The notes: generated from the sequence alone by a model not told the origin. A stretch of DNA of 64,000 bases from SFWF01 sp045591645 (GCA_045591645.1 JAZNTG010000079.1:1-64000); one strand, 5' to 3'; shown: positions 44,951 to 53,841, counted from the stretch's first letter. A program made the numbers and translations.

Positions 44951-45142
44951 CTATTCGCCGTCCAAAACAAGAGACAGCGATATCTCAGTATTCATATATT
45001 CGTCATAAATTTCTTTAAGTTCTGAGAATAATTCGTTATCAAAATATCTGAGTACTGTTGCAAGCACCAGAACGATAATAACAAAAGCCATTTGTAAAAC
45101 AATTATTTTAGTATATCGCCGAATAAAAATTCTATTGTTCAT
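44951..45142 (-). CDS. Small single-pass membrane protein upstream of the M50 protease
   Basis: A 63-residue protein: basic N-terminus, one membrane helix (about residues 13-32), then an acidic ~30-residue tail. It occupies the place of spoIVFA, the SpoIVFB regulator, but has no LytM domain. It could be a reduced SpoIVFA or an unrelated peptide; I do not recognise the sequence. Start is the ATG at 45142, eight bases after GAGG. It ends 1 bp before the protease start. Confidence 0.6.
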   Translation of the reverse strand: MNNRIFIRRYTKIIVLQMAFVIIVLVLATVLRYFDNELFSELKEIYDEYMNTEISLSLVLDGE

Positions 45143-45222
45143 CACTTACACCTCTAATTTAAAATATTGCAGTATCCGATAATTTATGATAAAGTAATAA
45201 TAATAAGAAGTAAGGAGTTATT

Positions 45223-47100
45223 ATGCCTTTTTTACCTATAACCCGAAAAGAAATGGAAAGCCGTGGAATATCACAGGCTGACGTAATAATTGTGACAGGC
45301 GACGCTTATGTTGACCACCCGAGCTTCGGCACTGCAATAATATCAAGAGTTCTCGAGTCTGCAGGCTATTCGGTGTGTATCATATCTCAGCCCAAGACCG
45401 ACGCCGACTATAAAGAATTCGGAAAACCGCGTTTGGCTTTCTTTGTTAATGCAGGAAATATAGACTCTATGGTTGCTCATTATACCGCCGCTAAGAAACG
45501 CCGCAGTGACGACGCATATACCGCGGGTGGAGCTTCAGGTGCACGACCTGACCGAGCTACTATCGTATACTGCAAAAAGATCCGTCAGCTTTTCGGCGAT
45601 ATCCCGATAGCAATCGGCGGACTTGAGGCCTCGCTTCGTCGCTTTGCTCACTACGATTATTGGGAAGACTCTGTCAGACCGTCAATTTTGATCGATAGCG
45701 ACGCAGATCTGCTTATGTTCGGTATGGGCGAAAAACACGCAGTCGAGATAGCAGACCGATTAAATTTAGGCGAAGATATAAAAACAATGACCGACATACT
45801 CGGCACCTGCTACAAGGTCGAAACAAAGAACTACGAGTGGAAGCCGTCAAGCGAATGTCCGTCCTTTGAGCTGGTCAAAGAGCCTACCGAAAGCGGAAAA
45901 AAGCAATATGCTATTGCAACAAAAATTCAGCAACGAGAGCAGGATGCCGTTCGCGGCAAGCCGATAATCCAAAAGCACGGAAAATACATCGTTGTACAGA
46001 ATCCGCCTATGCCTCCCCTTTCTACTGAGGAGCTCGACGCTATTTATGAGCTTCCGTTTATGAGGGATTATCACCCATCCTACAAAGCACTCGGCGGTGT
46101 ACCCGGTATTGAGGAAGTAAAATTTTCACTCACTCATAACCGCGGCTGCTTCGGAGCCTGTAACTTCTGCTCTATCGCATATCATCAAGGCAGACAGGTC
46201 GCTGTACGCAGTCACGAATCGGTTTTAAAGGAAGCGAAGCTTCTAACTACCCTGCCCGACTTTAAAGGCTACATTCACGATGTTGGCGGACCTACTGCAA
46301 ATTTCCGCGCACCGTCCTGCCAAAAACAGCTGACTCACGGCGTATGTGCTGACAGAAAATGCTTGGCACCGAAAATTTGCCCAAATATTGAAGTAGATCA
46401 CTCAGATTATCTTGAGCTTTTACGTGAAATTCGTAGGATCCCTAAAATCAAGAAGGTGTTTATCCGTTCAGGAATACGTTTTGATTATCTAATTGCAGAT
46501 AGTAATGATGAGTTTTTTAAAGAGCTTGTTCGTCATCACGTGAGCGGACAGTTGAAGGTTGCACCCGAGCATTGTTCAGCCGCCGTACTCTCTGCTATGG
46601 GCAAGCCTGAGATAGAGACTTATTTAAAATTTAAAAAGCGATTTTACGAGCTTACAAAGAGCGAGGGCAAGGAACAGTTTTTAGTACCCTATCTTATGTC
46701 CTCACACCCAGGCAGCACTATGAAGGATGCTATTGAACTGTCCGTATTCCTCAAAAAGGAGGGTATGAGGCCGGAGCAGGTGCAGGACTTCTACCCCACC
46801 CCCGGAACTGTTTCCACCTGTATGTATTATACAGGGTATGACCCAATGACTATGAAGCCTATCTATACCGCAAGAACGCCTCAGGAAAAAGCTCAGCAAC
46901 GTGCGCTTTTGCAGTATTTTAAGCCCGAAAACCGTGAAATAGTTTTGAAAGCGCTAAGACAGTACGGCAGAACTGATCTGATAGGTACCGGAAAAGACTG
47001 TCTGATCGCTGACAACCGACCTTCCAATATTCAGGGAAGAAATTCCGCTCCGAAAAGAAAGACTATCCGCAATACTCAGCAAAAGAAAAAGAAAAAGTAA
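45223..47100 (+). CDS. ygiQ: YgiQ family radical SAM protein
   Basis: A 625-residue radical SAM protein of the YgiQ (UPF0313) family. The cluster motif is in RGCFGACNFCSIAYHQGR (CxxxCxxC) near residue 310; the N-terminal ~270 residues form a B12-binding-like region starting FLPITRKEMESRG, and ADVIIVTGDAYVDHPSFG is a family hallmark. The C-terminus is Lys-rich. Substrate unknown. AAGGAG precedes the ATG. It is divergent from the M50 pair and followed by a beta-CASP nuclease on the same strand. Confidence 0.93.
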   Translation: MPFLPITRKEMESRGISQADVIIVTGDAYVDHPSFGTAIISRVLESAGYSVCIISQPKTDADYKEFGKPRLAFFVNAGNIDSMVAHYTAAKKRRSDDAYTAGGASGARPDRATIVYCKKIRQLFGDIPIAIGGLEASLRRFAHYDYWEDSVRPSILIDSDADLLMFGMGEKHAVEIADRLNLGEDIKTMTDILGTCYKVETKNYEWKPSSECPSFELVKEPTESGKKQYAIATKIQQREQDAVRGKPIIQKHGKYIVVQNPPMPPLSTEELDAIYELPFMRDYHPSYKALGGVPGIEEVKFSLTHNRGCFGACNFCSIAYHQGRQVAVRSHESVLKEAKLLTTLPDFKGYIHDVGGPTANFRAPSCQKQLTHGVCADRKCLAPKICPNIEVDHSDYLELLREIRRIPKIKKVFIRSGIRFDYLIADSNDEFFKELVRHHVSGQLKVAPEHCSAAVLSAMGKPEIETYLKFKKRFYELTKSEGKEQFLVPYLMSSHPGSTMKDAIELSVFLKKEGMRPEQVQDFYPTPGTVSTCMYYTGYDPMTMKPIYTARTPQEKAQQRALLQYFKPENREIVLKALRQYGRTDLIGTGKDCLIADNRPSNIQGRNSAPKRKTIRNTQQKKKKK

Positions 47101-47157
47101 TTAAATCTAAGCTTTGTATCATAGTAATTCTGTATAGGCTGATAAGAGGTGTTATAA

Positions 47158-48765
47158 TTGAAGATAAAATTCATTGGAGCGACCCATGAGGTAACCGGAA
47201 GCTGCACACTTTTGGAGGTAAACAACAAATATTATTTAGTTGATTGCGGTATGGAACAAGGCAAGGATGTTTTTCAGAACATAACACTGCCTGTACCCGC
47301 TAATCAGATAGAAGCGGTCTTTCTCACGCACGCTCATATTGACCATTCAGGAATGCTGCCCAAGTTATATAAGGATGGCTTTAACGGTACGATCTATGCC
47401 ACCGATGTCACCTGCGATCTTTGTAATATTATGCTGCGTGACTCTGCACACATTCAGGAATCCGAGGCAAAATGGCGAGCCAGAAAGGCAGAGCGCGCAG
47501 GCTTAGAAGCACCCCAGCCCGTCTATGATACAAAGGACGCACTCGGAGCCATCTCACTGTTTCGCAGATGCAATTACGGAGAAATTATTTATCCCGCAGA
47601 GGGCATAGAGCTTCGCTTTACCGATATAGGACATCTTCTCGGCTCTGCCTGTATCGAGCTTTGGCTTACAGAGCAAAATGTCCGCAAAAAAATCGTTTTC
47701 AGCGGTGATGTAGGAAATACTAATCAGCGTATTATCCGAGATCCTCAGAAGGTGGAAGAAACGGATTATCTGGTTATCGAGTCGACCTACGGTAACCGTT
47801 TGCATACCGCTGACCGCAGTAATGTAGTCTTTGAGCTTGCCGAATATATACAGAAAGCACTGGATCGCGGCGGTAACGTGGTCATTCCGTCCTTTGCTAT
47901 AGGGCGCACACAAGAAATGCTCTATGCTATCCGAGAGATTAAGCAAAAGAAACTTGTAAAAGGACACGGGCATTTTCCTGTATATGTTGACAGTCCTCTT
48001 GCGGCTGAGGCAACTGCTATATTTATGCAATGTAACCCCGTCTGTTTTGACGAGGAAACTCTTGCTCTTATCAAACAAGGTGTTAACCCCATTTGGTTTG
48101 ACGATATCCGTATGTCAATAACTTCGGAGGAATCAAAGCAGATAAATTTCAATAATGAGCCAAAGGTAATAATTTCTGCAAGCGGAATGTGTGAAGCAGG
48201 GCGCATTCGTCACCATTTAAAACACAATCTCTGGAAAGAGAACAATATTATCCTTTTTGTAGGCTATCAGGCTGAAGGCTCTTTAGGCAGACGGCTTTTA
48301 AACGGCGAAAAAAATATATCACTATTTGGCGAGGAAATAACTGTAAATGCTGAAATTTGCTCTCTGCACGGTACGAGCGGTCACGCTGATCAGGCAGGAC
48401 TGATCTCTTGGCTTAAAGGCTTTAACACTAGACCTGAACTGATATTTGTAAACCATGGAGATAACGATTCTTGCGAAGACTTTAAAGCTCTGCTAAACAA
48501 AAAAGGCTACACAGCAGATGCTCCGTACAGCGGCACGGAATATAACCTGCTCAACGGAAAAATGACCGTCTTTGCCGAAGGAAAAGCTATAGACAGAGTC
48601 GAGGTTTATAAAGGAAGCAGCCGCTCAGATATGATTTATAATGAGCTGATTTTGGCTGCTGAAAGGTTGTTGAATCTTGCTAGAACACGAAGAGGCAGAG
48701 CTAATAAAGACAATGCAAAACTAACCTCCCAGATCCGCGAGCTGATCGCTAAGTGGAAGGACTAA
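47158..48765 (+). CDS. Metallo-beta-lactamase/beta-CASP ribonuclease-like protein
   Basis: A 535-residue MBL-fold protein with a beta-CASP insertion and C-terminal RMMBL domain. Zinc motifs: THAHIDHSG (HxHxDH), GHLLGSAC, SGDVGN, and ESTYGNR plus HGTSGHADQ in the beta-CASP/RMMBL part. Family members are RNA exo/endonucleases in the CPSF73/YsxC-like lineage; unlike RNase J it lacks the long C-terminal extension. Start is TTG with AGAGGTG. Its RNA target is unknown. Confidence 0.88.
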   Translation: MKIKFIGATHEVTGSCTLLEVNNKYYLVDCGMEQGKDVFQNITLPVPANQIEAVFLTHAHIDHSGMLPKLYKDGFNGTIYATDVTCDLCNIMLRDSAHIQESEAKWRARKAERAGLEAPQPVYDTKDALGAISLFRRCNYGEIIYPAEGIELRFTDIGHLLGSACIELWLTEQNVRKKIVFSGDVGNTNQRIIRDPQKVEETDYLVIESTYGNRLHTADRSNVVFELAEYIQKALDRGGNVVIPSFAIGRTQEMLYAIREIKQKKLVKGHGHFPVYVDSPLAAEATAIFMQCNPVCFDEETLALIKQGVNPIWFDDIRMSITSEESKQINFNNEPKVIISASGMCEAGRIRHHLKHNLWKENNIILFVGYQAEGSLGRRLLNGEKNISLFGEEITVNAEICSLHGTSGHADQAGLISWLKGFNTRPELIFVNHGDNDSCEDFKALLNKKGYTADAPYSGTEYNLLNGKMTVFAEGKAIDRVEVYKGSSRSDMIYNELILAAERLLNLARTRRGRANKDNAKLTSQIRELIAKWKD

Positions 48766-48784
48766 AACAGAAGGAGTGTATGTA

Positions 48785-49365
48785 ATGAGAATATGCGTAT
48801 ATGGTGCTGCATCACCGACAATTGATCCGGAATATATTGAAAAGGTTGAACAGATGGGCAATGAGATGGCTGCCCGAGGACATTCACTGGTGTTTGGTGG
48901 CGGCGGTAACGGTCTATGGGAGCCGTAGCAAGAGGTGTCCGTTCGGAAAAAGGATATATTTTAGGGGTTATCCCGAAATTCTTCGACCAAGATAAGGTAG
49001 AGGCTATTTGTGATTTCTGCGATGAGCTTATCCAACCCGACACAATGCGCGAGCGCAAACAGATCATGGAAGATAACGCTGATGCCTTTATCGTAGTGCC
49101 AGGAGGAATCGGTACCTTTGAGGAATTCTTTGAAATTCTTACCTTAAAGCAGCTTTGCCGCCATAACAAACCGATCGCTATCTACAATTTAAAAAACTAT
49201 TATGACGAAATAAACTTTGCAATAGAACAAGCGATGAAAAAGAACTTTATACGTGAAAACTGCAAGGATTTGTACATTGCAACCGATGACTTGAACGCTA
49301 TATTTGAGTATATAGAAAAGCCTACCGAACAAAATCATACCGTCAAGGAACTAAAAGACGGTTAG
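48785..49365 (+). pseudogene. LOG-family (TIGR00730) protein, split by an apparent one-base deletion
   Basis: A Rossmann-fold lysine-decarboxylase-like (LOG) gene, whose active members cleave nucleoside monophosphates to the base and ribose phosphate. The N-terminal part (48785-48928) encodes about 47 residues to FGGGGNGL, then shifts to a stop; the second part resumes in another frame at ATG 48916 with GAVARGVRSEKGYILGVIPKFF and keeps the catalytic PGGIGTFEEFFE. Adding one A in CTATGG to read CTA-ATG-GGA restores the LMGAVA family motif exactly. It could be a true pseudogene, a sequencing error, or a frameshifted but expressed gene. An AAGGAG site precedes the start. Confidence 0.8.
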
Positions 49366-49373
49366 TCTTAAAT

Positions 49374-49421
49374 AAAAAGCAGAGCAAAACATCGAAGTTT
49401 GATGTTTCGCTCTGCTTTTTT
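49374..49421. terminator. Bidirectional terminator between LOG gene and metK
   Basis: Long stem AAAAAGCAGAGC-AAAACATC / GATGTTT-CGCTCTGCTTTTT between convergent genes. Confidence 0.88.
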
Positions 49422-49426
49422 AATTC

Positions 49427-50605
49427 TTAGAAGCAAGCTTTAAGTGCATCTACTCTATCGCACTTTTCCCAGGAAATATCTAAATCGCATCTTCCCATAT
49501 GGCCATACGCGGCTAGAGGCTGGTATCTAGTTTCAGTTAGCTTTAAATCTCTGATAATTGCGGCAGGTCTTAAATCAAAGACCTTTGATACCGCTACAGA
49601 AATCTCTTCATCAGAATACTTACCTGTGCCGAAGGTGTCGACCATTACTGAAACAGGCTTAGCAACGCCGATTGCATATGCAAGCTGGATCTCACACTTA
49701 TCGGCTAGTCCTGCGGCAACAATATTTTTAGCAACATACCGTGCAGCATAGGCACCCGAACGGTCCACCTTTGTCGGGTCCTTACCCGAAAAAGCACCGC
49801 CGCCGTGACGGGCAACGCCTCCGTATGTATCTACAATTATCTTGCGTCCTGTAAGTCCCGTATCTCCTGCCGGACCGCCGACAACAAAACGACCCGTCGG
49901 GTTTATAAATACCTTAAAATCATCGTTTTTAAACTGCTCGGGGATAACAGGAAGGATTACTTTGTTTAAAATATCTTCACGAAGCTGTTCAAGTGAAATG
50001 TCTGCCGAATGCTGAGAAGATACAACCACCGTATCAAGTCTCACGGGCTTTCCGTCATCGTATTCAATAGTTACCTGAGTCTTTCCGTCAGGACGAAGAT
50101 ACGAAAGCTCACCCGATTTTCTAACCTCGGTAAGTCTCATTGCCATTTTATGAGAAAGTGCCGCGGTGAGAGGCATTAACTCGTCAGTCTCATTGCAGGC
50201 ATAGCCGAACATCATACCCTGATCTCCCGCACCGAAGGTATTTAGTTCATCCTCCTCGCCACCTTTAAGCTCAAGCGACTTATCGACACCCATAGCAATA
50301 TCCGGAGACTGCTTATCAAGCATTATATTTATCTTGCAGGTCTTGCCGTCAAAGTAGGCCTGCTCGCTATCATAACCGATACCGCAAACTACATCCCGTG
50401 CTATCTGCTCGATATCAACATCAGCAGTCGTTGTGATCTCACCCATTATAGTGACAACACCTGTGCTTGCAAAGGTCTCACAGGCAACACGTGATGACTT
50501 ATCCTGTGCGAGCATTGCATCCAGCACAGCGTCAGAGATCTGGTCGCAGACCTTATCGGGATGACCCTCGGTTACAGATTCGGATGTAAAAAGAAATTTT
50601 GACAT
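49427..50605 (-). CDS. metK: S-adenosylmethionine synthetase
   Basis: A 392-residue enzyme making SAM from methionine and ATP. GHPDKVCDQISDAVLDA is near residues 15-31, GAGDQGMMFGYACNET in the middle, and GGGAFSGKDPTKVDRSGAY holds the catalytic loop. It is preceded by a SAM-I riboswitch with a terminator, so SAM represses it. ACGGAGGATAAACA precedes the ATG. Confidence 0.98.
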   Translation of the reverse strand: MSKFLFTSESVTEGHPDKVCDQISDAVLDAMLAQDKSSRVACETFASTGVVTIMGEITTTADVDIEQIARDVVCGIGYDSEQAYFDGKTCKINIMLDKQSPDIAMGVDKSLELKGGEEDELNTFGAGDQGMMFGYACNETDELMPLTAALSHKMAMRLTEVRKSGELSYLRPDGKTQVTIEYDDGKPVRLDTVVVSSQHSADISLEQLREDILNKVILPVIPEQFKNDDFKVFINPTGRFVVGGPAGDTGLTGRKIIVDTYGGVARHGGGAFSGKDPTKVDRSGAYAARYVAKNIVAAGLADKCEIQLAYAIGVAKPVSVMVDTFGTGKYSDEEISVAVSKVFDLRPAAIIRDLKLTETRYQPLAAYGHMGRCDLDISWEKCDRVDALKACF

Positions 50606-50618
50606 TGTTTATCCTCCG

Positions 50619-50650
50619 TAAAAAAACCTCATCAAGCGCCTGTTGAGGTT
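50619..50650 (-). terminator. Expression-platform terminator of the SAM riboswitch
   Basis: AACCTCA / TGAGGTT stem followed by TTTTTTT, immediately upstream of the metK ribosome-binding site. Confidence 0.85.
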
Positions 50651-50659
50651 TTAAAATAC

Positions 50660-50752
50660 CTCATCTGTCGGGAACTCCCGCAGGATTTAGCACCTTGAAA
50701 AATCAGGTTGCCGGGCATCACAGGGCCTGTCCCTCCGCCACTCTTGATAAGG
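50660..50752 (-). promoter_or_regulatory. SAM-I (S-box) riboswitch controlling metK
   Basis: On the minus strand the core reads CTTATCAAGAG, GGCGGAGGGACAGGCCCTGTGA, GCCCGGCAACC, AAGGTGCTAAATCCTGC and ends GACAGATGAG: every landmark of the S-box is present. The distal strand can pair with the downstream terminator arm. Confidence 0.95.
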
Positions 50753-50774
50753 ATGATATTAAATTTACTTATTG

Positions 50775-50803
50775 ATTATAATATTTTTGTCGCAGTTTGT
50801 CAA
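50775..50803 (-). promoter_or_regulatory. SigA-type promoter of metK
   Basis: TTGACA, 17-bp spacer and TATAAT on the minus strand; the -35 box overlaps the stop codon of ribU. Confidence 0.85.
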
Positions 50804-51477
50804 CTGTTAGCTTTTAGCAACTCAAAGCTGCCTCCCAGATGCAGTATGAGAAATAATACCGTCAAAACAATGATAACCGCCGAAATCGCCATTAATATGA
50901 TAGAACGAAGTGAAAAGCTTCGCTTTTGCTGCTCTGTTACTTTTATAATACCGATCTTTTTAAGCGAACCTGTAATAGGTTTATATATAATCAGCACTGC
51001 GGCTGAATTAATAAGTGCTTTTGATAGATTAAATGGTAAAAGAAGTGTTGGAAGCATTTTTATAACATCATCGGTCGCAACGCCCATATAGTACGGAGTT
51101 ACAAAGATATTTGCAAGCATCATAACCGAGGTTACAGTGATAACAGACGAAGCTACAGCAATAATCGCGCCTGCAAAAGATCTTTTAAACTTATATACAA
51201 GTCCGCAAGTAAGCGCAAATGTTGCAGAGGACAGAAAATTCATTATCAGTCCATATACCCCCGTATCGCTGACCGAAATAAACTCCAAAAAAGCAACCAA
51301 GCCGGCTGAAGTCACTCCGTAGAGTGGCCCATAAAGCAAAGAGACTATAGATATTATAGCATCCTTAAAATCGAAGGTAAGAAAGCTGACCTTAAAACGA
51401 AAAACAAATGTGCAAAGAAAAGCAACTGCTATCAGCATAGCGGTAACGCTTATTTTTTTAATATCAACCTTGTTCAA
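50800..51477 (-). CDS. ribU: Riboflavin ECF transporter S component
   Basis: A 225-residue membrane protein with about six helices, the substrate-binding S subunit of an energy-coupling-factor transporter. The segment SFLTFDFKDAIISIVSLLYGP matches RibU. The FMN riboswitch directly upstream supports riboflavin as substrate. The start is set at the TTG at 51477, eight bases after TGAGG; a GTG three codons earlier lies in that site. The shared ATPase and EcfT components are not in the window. A C-terminal extra helix (about residues 195-217) follows a basic loop. Confidence 0.92.
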   Translation of the reverse strand: MNKVDIKKISVTAMLIAVAFLCTFVFRFKVSFLTFDFKDAIISIVSLLYGPLYGVTSAGLVAFLEFISVSDTGVYGLIMNFLSSATFALTCGLVYKFKRSFAGAIIAVASSVITVTSVMMLANIFVTPYYMGVATDDVIKMLPTLLLPFNLSKALINSAAVLIIYKPITGSLKKIGIIKVTEQQKRSFSLRSIILMAISAVIIVLTVLFLILHLGGSFELLKANS

Positions 51478-51490
51478 AAAAATCACCTCA

Positions 51491-51522
51491 AAATAAAAAT
51501 CCCCGAGATAAAAATCTCGGGG
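51491..51522 (-). terminator. Expression-platform terminator of the FMN riboswitch
   Basis: CCCCGAGAT / ATCTCGGGG stem followed by TTTTTATTTT on the minus strand, just before the ribU ribosome-binding site. Confidence 0.9.
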
Positions 51523-51544
51523 CTGAATATAGGAATAACCTTAT

Positions 51545-51649
51545 CTTCTCACATCCGGACTGTACCGTCGGCTTTGGAATTTCACCAAATCAGTCAAAAA
51601 GACTCGCGGGCTTTCACCGCCGGTGAGGAATTGCACCTCGCCCCGAAGA
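51545..51649 (-). promoter_or_regulatory. FMN riboswitch (RFN element) controlling ribU
   Basis: On the minus strand: CTTCGGGGCGAGGTG, AATTCCTCACCGGCGGTGAA, AGCCCGCGAG, GATTTGGTGAAATTCC, AAAGCCGACGGT and AGTCCGGATG with closing GAGAAG. All conserved RFN blocks are present. Confidence 0.96.
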
Positions 51650-51656
51650 CATAATC

Positions 51657-51684
51657 ATTATAACACTATATGCTATCTTGTCAA
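51657..51684 (-). promoter_or_regulatory. SigA-type promoter of ribU
   Basis: TTGACA, 16-bp spacer and TATAAT on the minus strand, 7 bp before the riboswitch; it overlaps the 3' end of the upstream DUF1294 gene. Confidence 0.82.
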
Positions 51685-51954
51685 GTATATTGCTGCAACT
51701 GTCATTACAATTTGCAAAACTATAATGATCGGTATACCGATCATAAAGCGTTTGTGTAGAGTTTTGTGTCTGATGATCTTCATTGCCGCAAGCATACAGA
51801 CAGAGCCGCCGATTGCCGACAGCAGAAAAAGAGTTTTTTCGGGAACTCTCCGTAGATCTTTGACAGCGCAGTATTTATCAAAAGCGCATACTATGATGCT
51901 TGCTATATTTACGGCAAGCAAATATACTAACATTATTTTTACTTCAAAAGGCAT
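51673..51954 (-). CDS. DUF1294 family small membrane protein
   Basis: A 93-residue protein with about three membrane helices. The segments CAFDKYCAV, RRVPEKTLFLLSAIGGS and IIRHKTLHKRF match the DUF1294 pattern. Start is the ATG at 51954 with AGAGG eight bases upstream; the GTG three codons earlier lies in the ribosome-binding site. Function unknown. The ribU promoter lies inside its 3' end. Confidence 0.85.
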   Translation of the reverse strand: MPFEVKIMLVYLLAVNIASIIVCAFDKYCAVKDLRRVPEKTLFLLSAIGGSVCMLAAMKIIRHKTLHKRFMIGIPIIIVLQIVMTVAAIYLTR

Positions 51955-52057
51955 ATTTTTCACCTCTTTTTTATTTTAGCATTTTAAAACAAAAAGAGCA
52001 AGAATTACTATGTTTTTAAAAAAATACATAGAAAATAATAATGATGAGGTGAAATTT

Positions 52058-52255
52058 ATGAAGAAAAAAATGAACAATAATATCACACGGGAATATAGTG
52101 AAACCGATGCTTTTGATCTTGTTAACAAATATGGGACTTATAACGTACAGGATACTGCTGACACATCAAATCTCTTTCCGATGATTGCTCACGGGCTACC
52201 AATAAAAGAGCTTCAGAATAAGGGGCATAAAAGTCGAACACAGTCAAAAAAATAA
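52058..52255 (+). CDS. Small hypothetical protein (65 aa)
   Basis: I do not recognise this protein. It starts at the ATG at 52058, six bases after GAGGTG, and is 65 residues: a Lys/Asn-rich start, a central ETDAFDLVNKYGTYNVQDTADTSNLFPMI with no hydrophobic segment, and a basic Lys/Ser tail. A longer frame from 52010 lacks a ribosome-binding site. It is convergent with sigE and shares its terminator. Clear start signals and a balanced composition support it being expressed. Confidence 0.65.
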   Translation: MKKKMNNNITREYSETDAFDLVNKYGTYNVQDTADTSNLFPMIAHGLPIKELQNKGHKSRTQSKK

Positions 52256-52279
52256 GCTGGGATATCCAGCTTATTTTTG
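52247..52279. terminator. Bidirectional terminator between small ORF and sigE
   Basis: AAAAATAAGCTGG-GATA-TCCAGCTTATTTTT; the arm overlaps the sigE stop codon. Confidence 0.88.
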
Positions 52280-52978
52280 TACAAGGGCTTCAAAATTATT
52301 TTTGAGCTTTGAAAGTATTCTTTTTTCAAGACGGGATATGTACGACTGTGAAATACCGAGTCTGTCGGCTACCTCTTTTTGAGTCAGCTCTCTGTATCCG
52401 CCCATACCGAAGCGCATACACATTATCTCCCTCTCTCTGTTGCTGAGATTATTCACGAGCTGTACGAGCGTATTTCGTTCGTCCTCCGCCTCAAGCCCTA
52501 CTGATATTTCATCCACCTCAGTACCTAGAACATCCGAAAGCAGCAGCTCGTTTCCATCCCAATCGACATTCAAGGGTTCGTCTATAGAGACCTCGTTTTT
52601 AAGCGAGGAATATTTTCGAAGATACATAAGTATTTCATTTTCTATACAGCGCGACGCATATGTAGCAAGCTTAATATTGCGTTCAGGACAAAAGGTGTTT
52701 ACTGCTTTAATAAGCCCTATAGAACCTATTGAAATAAGATCTTCAATATTAGACCCCGGTGCATCATATTTTTTCGCTATGTAAACAACGAGTCTCAGGT
52801 TTCTGGTTATCAGTACTTCCTTCACCCTGGGATCTATACCGTCATAGCCGATAAGTAATTGATGCTCCTCTTCAGCCGAAAGAGGGGGCGGAAGTGTGTC
52901 AGGTCCGTTGATATAGTGTACCCCATCGACACCGAACAGCCTTGCAAGAAAGTGTATTATCTTTTCAAAAAGTATCAT
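52271..52978 (-). CDS. sigE: Sporulation sigma factor SigE
   Basis: A 235-residue SigE, the early mother-cell sigma factor of sporulation. The N-terminal hydrophobic/amphipathic pro-sequence (about residues 1-25) is the part removed by SpoIIGA. Region 2 contains NLRLVVYIAKKYDAPGSNIEDLISIGSIGLIKAV and region 4 the helix-turn-helix LTQKEVADRLGISQSYISRLEKRI. It starts 2 bp after spoIIGA, the conserved spoIIG operon. Confidence 0.96.
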   Translation of the reverse strand: MILFEKIIHFLARLFGVDGVHYINGPDTLPPPLSAEEEHQLLIGYDGIDPRVKEVLITRNLRLVVYIAKKYDAPGSNIEDLISIGSIGLIKAVNTFCPERNIKLATYASRCIENEILMYLRKYSSLKNEVSIDEPLNVDWDGNELLLSDVLGTEVDEISVGLEAEDERNTLVQLVNNLSNREREIMCMRFGMGGYRELTQKEVADRLGISQSYISRLEKRILSKLKNNFEALVQK

Positions 52979-52980
52979 AT

Positions 52981-53820
52981 TTACCGCCCTTCCAAAACAC
53001 CTTGAGAAATAATTATATCGTAATCCTCTGAATTAATATGCTTTGATATTGCAATTATCGGTCTTTTAAGCTCATAAGTATTTTGGTTGCAGAATATCTC
53101 GGCTTTGTCACACCTGATCGCAGGCAGAACTGTCTCGCCGCTGACTGTTCCTGCAGGTATTAATCTACATCTTTTTTTCAAGCCTTCATCCAAAAAGATT
53201 GAGCTCGACTCGACTCCTGTAAGGTCTTTGACAACCTTTTCGGATGAGATCAAAATTTCCGAGTCGGTCAGAATATCTGAAATCGAGTTTCCGCTATCGA
53301 TAAGAGCTGAATACTGAGCATGGTTTTCATTTAAAGTAATTTTGACATCACAAAACTTTATAGCTTTATAATTCCTTCGGACGCGGTAAACCACCTTGAC
53401 TGTAAAATAGAAGATAACAGAAAGAGTTATCAGCATTATGGGTGATATCCCTACATAGAAAAATGTGTTATTAACAGCTACGCCTGCTACAGAAAAGGTG
53501 TTGGCAATAAATATAACAGCTCCGCTAAGTAAAACGCCTAATGTAAAATATACACAAACCGCCTTCAAAATCTTTTTTCGATGCCGAGTTCCTATGACCA
53601 CTGCCCATATAATAGCAGCTACAGCAAAACGATACAGTAGATCTATAATGACCGATTTACTTTCAATAAATATGTAAAAGGATGACAGCCCTGCTAATAC
53701 TGACGCAATTAGCTGACGAAGGAGCGATGTATTTATTTTAAGGATTACCGCAGTCAAGGTGATCAGTAGGTAGTCGATCGTCAAATTCAGAATAAAAAGA
53801 ATATCTCCGTAAATAATCAC
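52981..53820 (-). CDS. spoIIGA: Sigma-E processing peptidase SpoIIGA
   Basis: A 279-residue membrane aspartic protease with about five N-terminal helices (residues 5-145) and a soluble C-terminal domain holding the catalytic Asp in ALIDSGNSI (about residue 175; Asp183 in B. subtilis). It cleaves pro-SigE when signalled by SpoIIR from the forespore. Start is GTG after GGAGGTG. The upstream region carries two Spo0A-box-like sequences. Confidence 0.95.
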   Translation of the reverse strand: MIIYGDILFILNLTIDYLLITLTAVILKINTSLLRQLIASVLAGLSSFYIFIESKSVIIDLLYRFAVAAIIWAVVIGTRHRKKILKAVCVYFTLGVLLSGAVIFIANTFSVAGVAVNNTFFYVGISPIMLITLSVIFYFTVKVVYRVRRNYKAIKFCDVKITLNENHAQYSALIDSGNSISDILTDSEILISSEKVVKDLTGVESSSIFLDEGLKKRCRLIPAGTVSGETVLPAIRCDKAEIFCNQNTYELKRPIIAISKHINSEDYDIIISQGVLEGR

Positions 53821-53841
53821 TCTGTCACCTCCGACAGTTTA

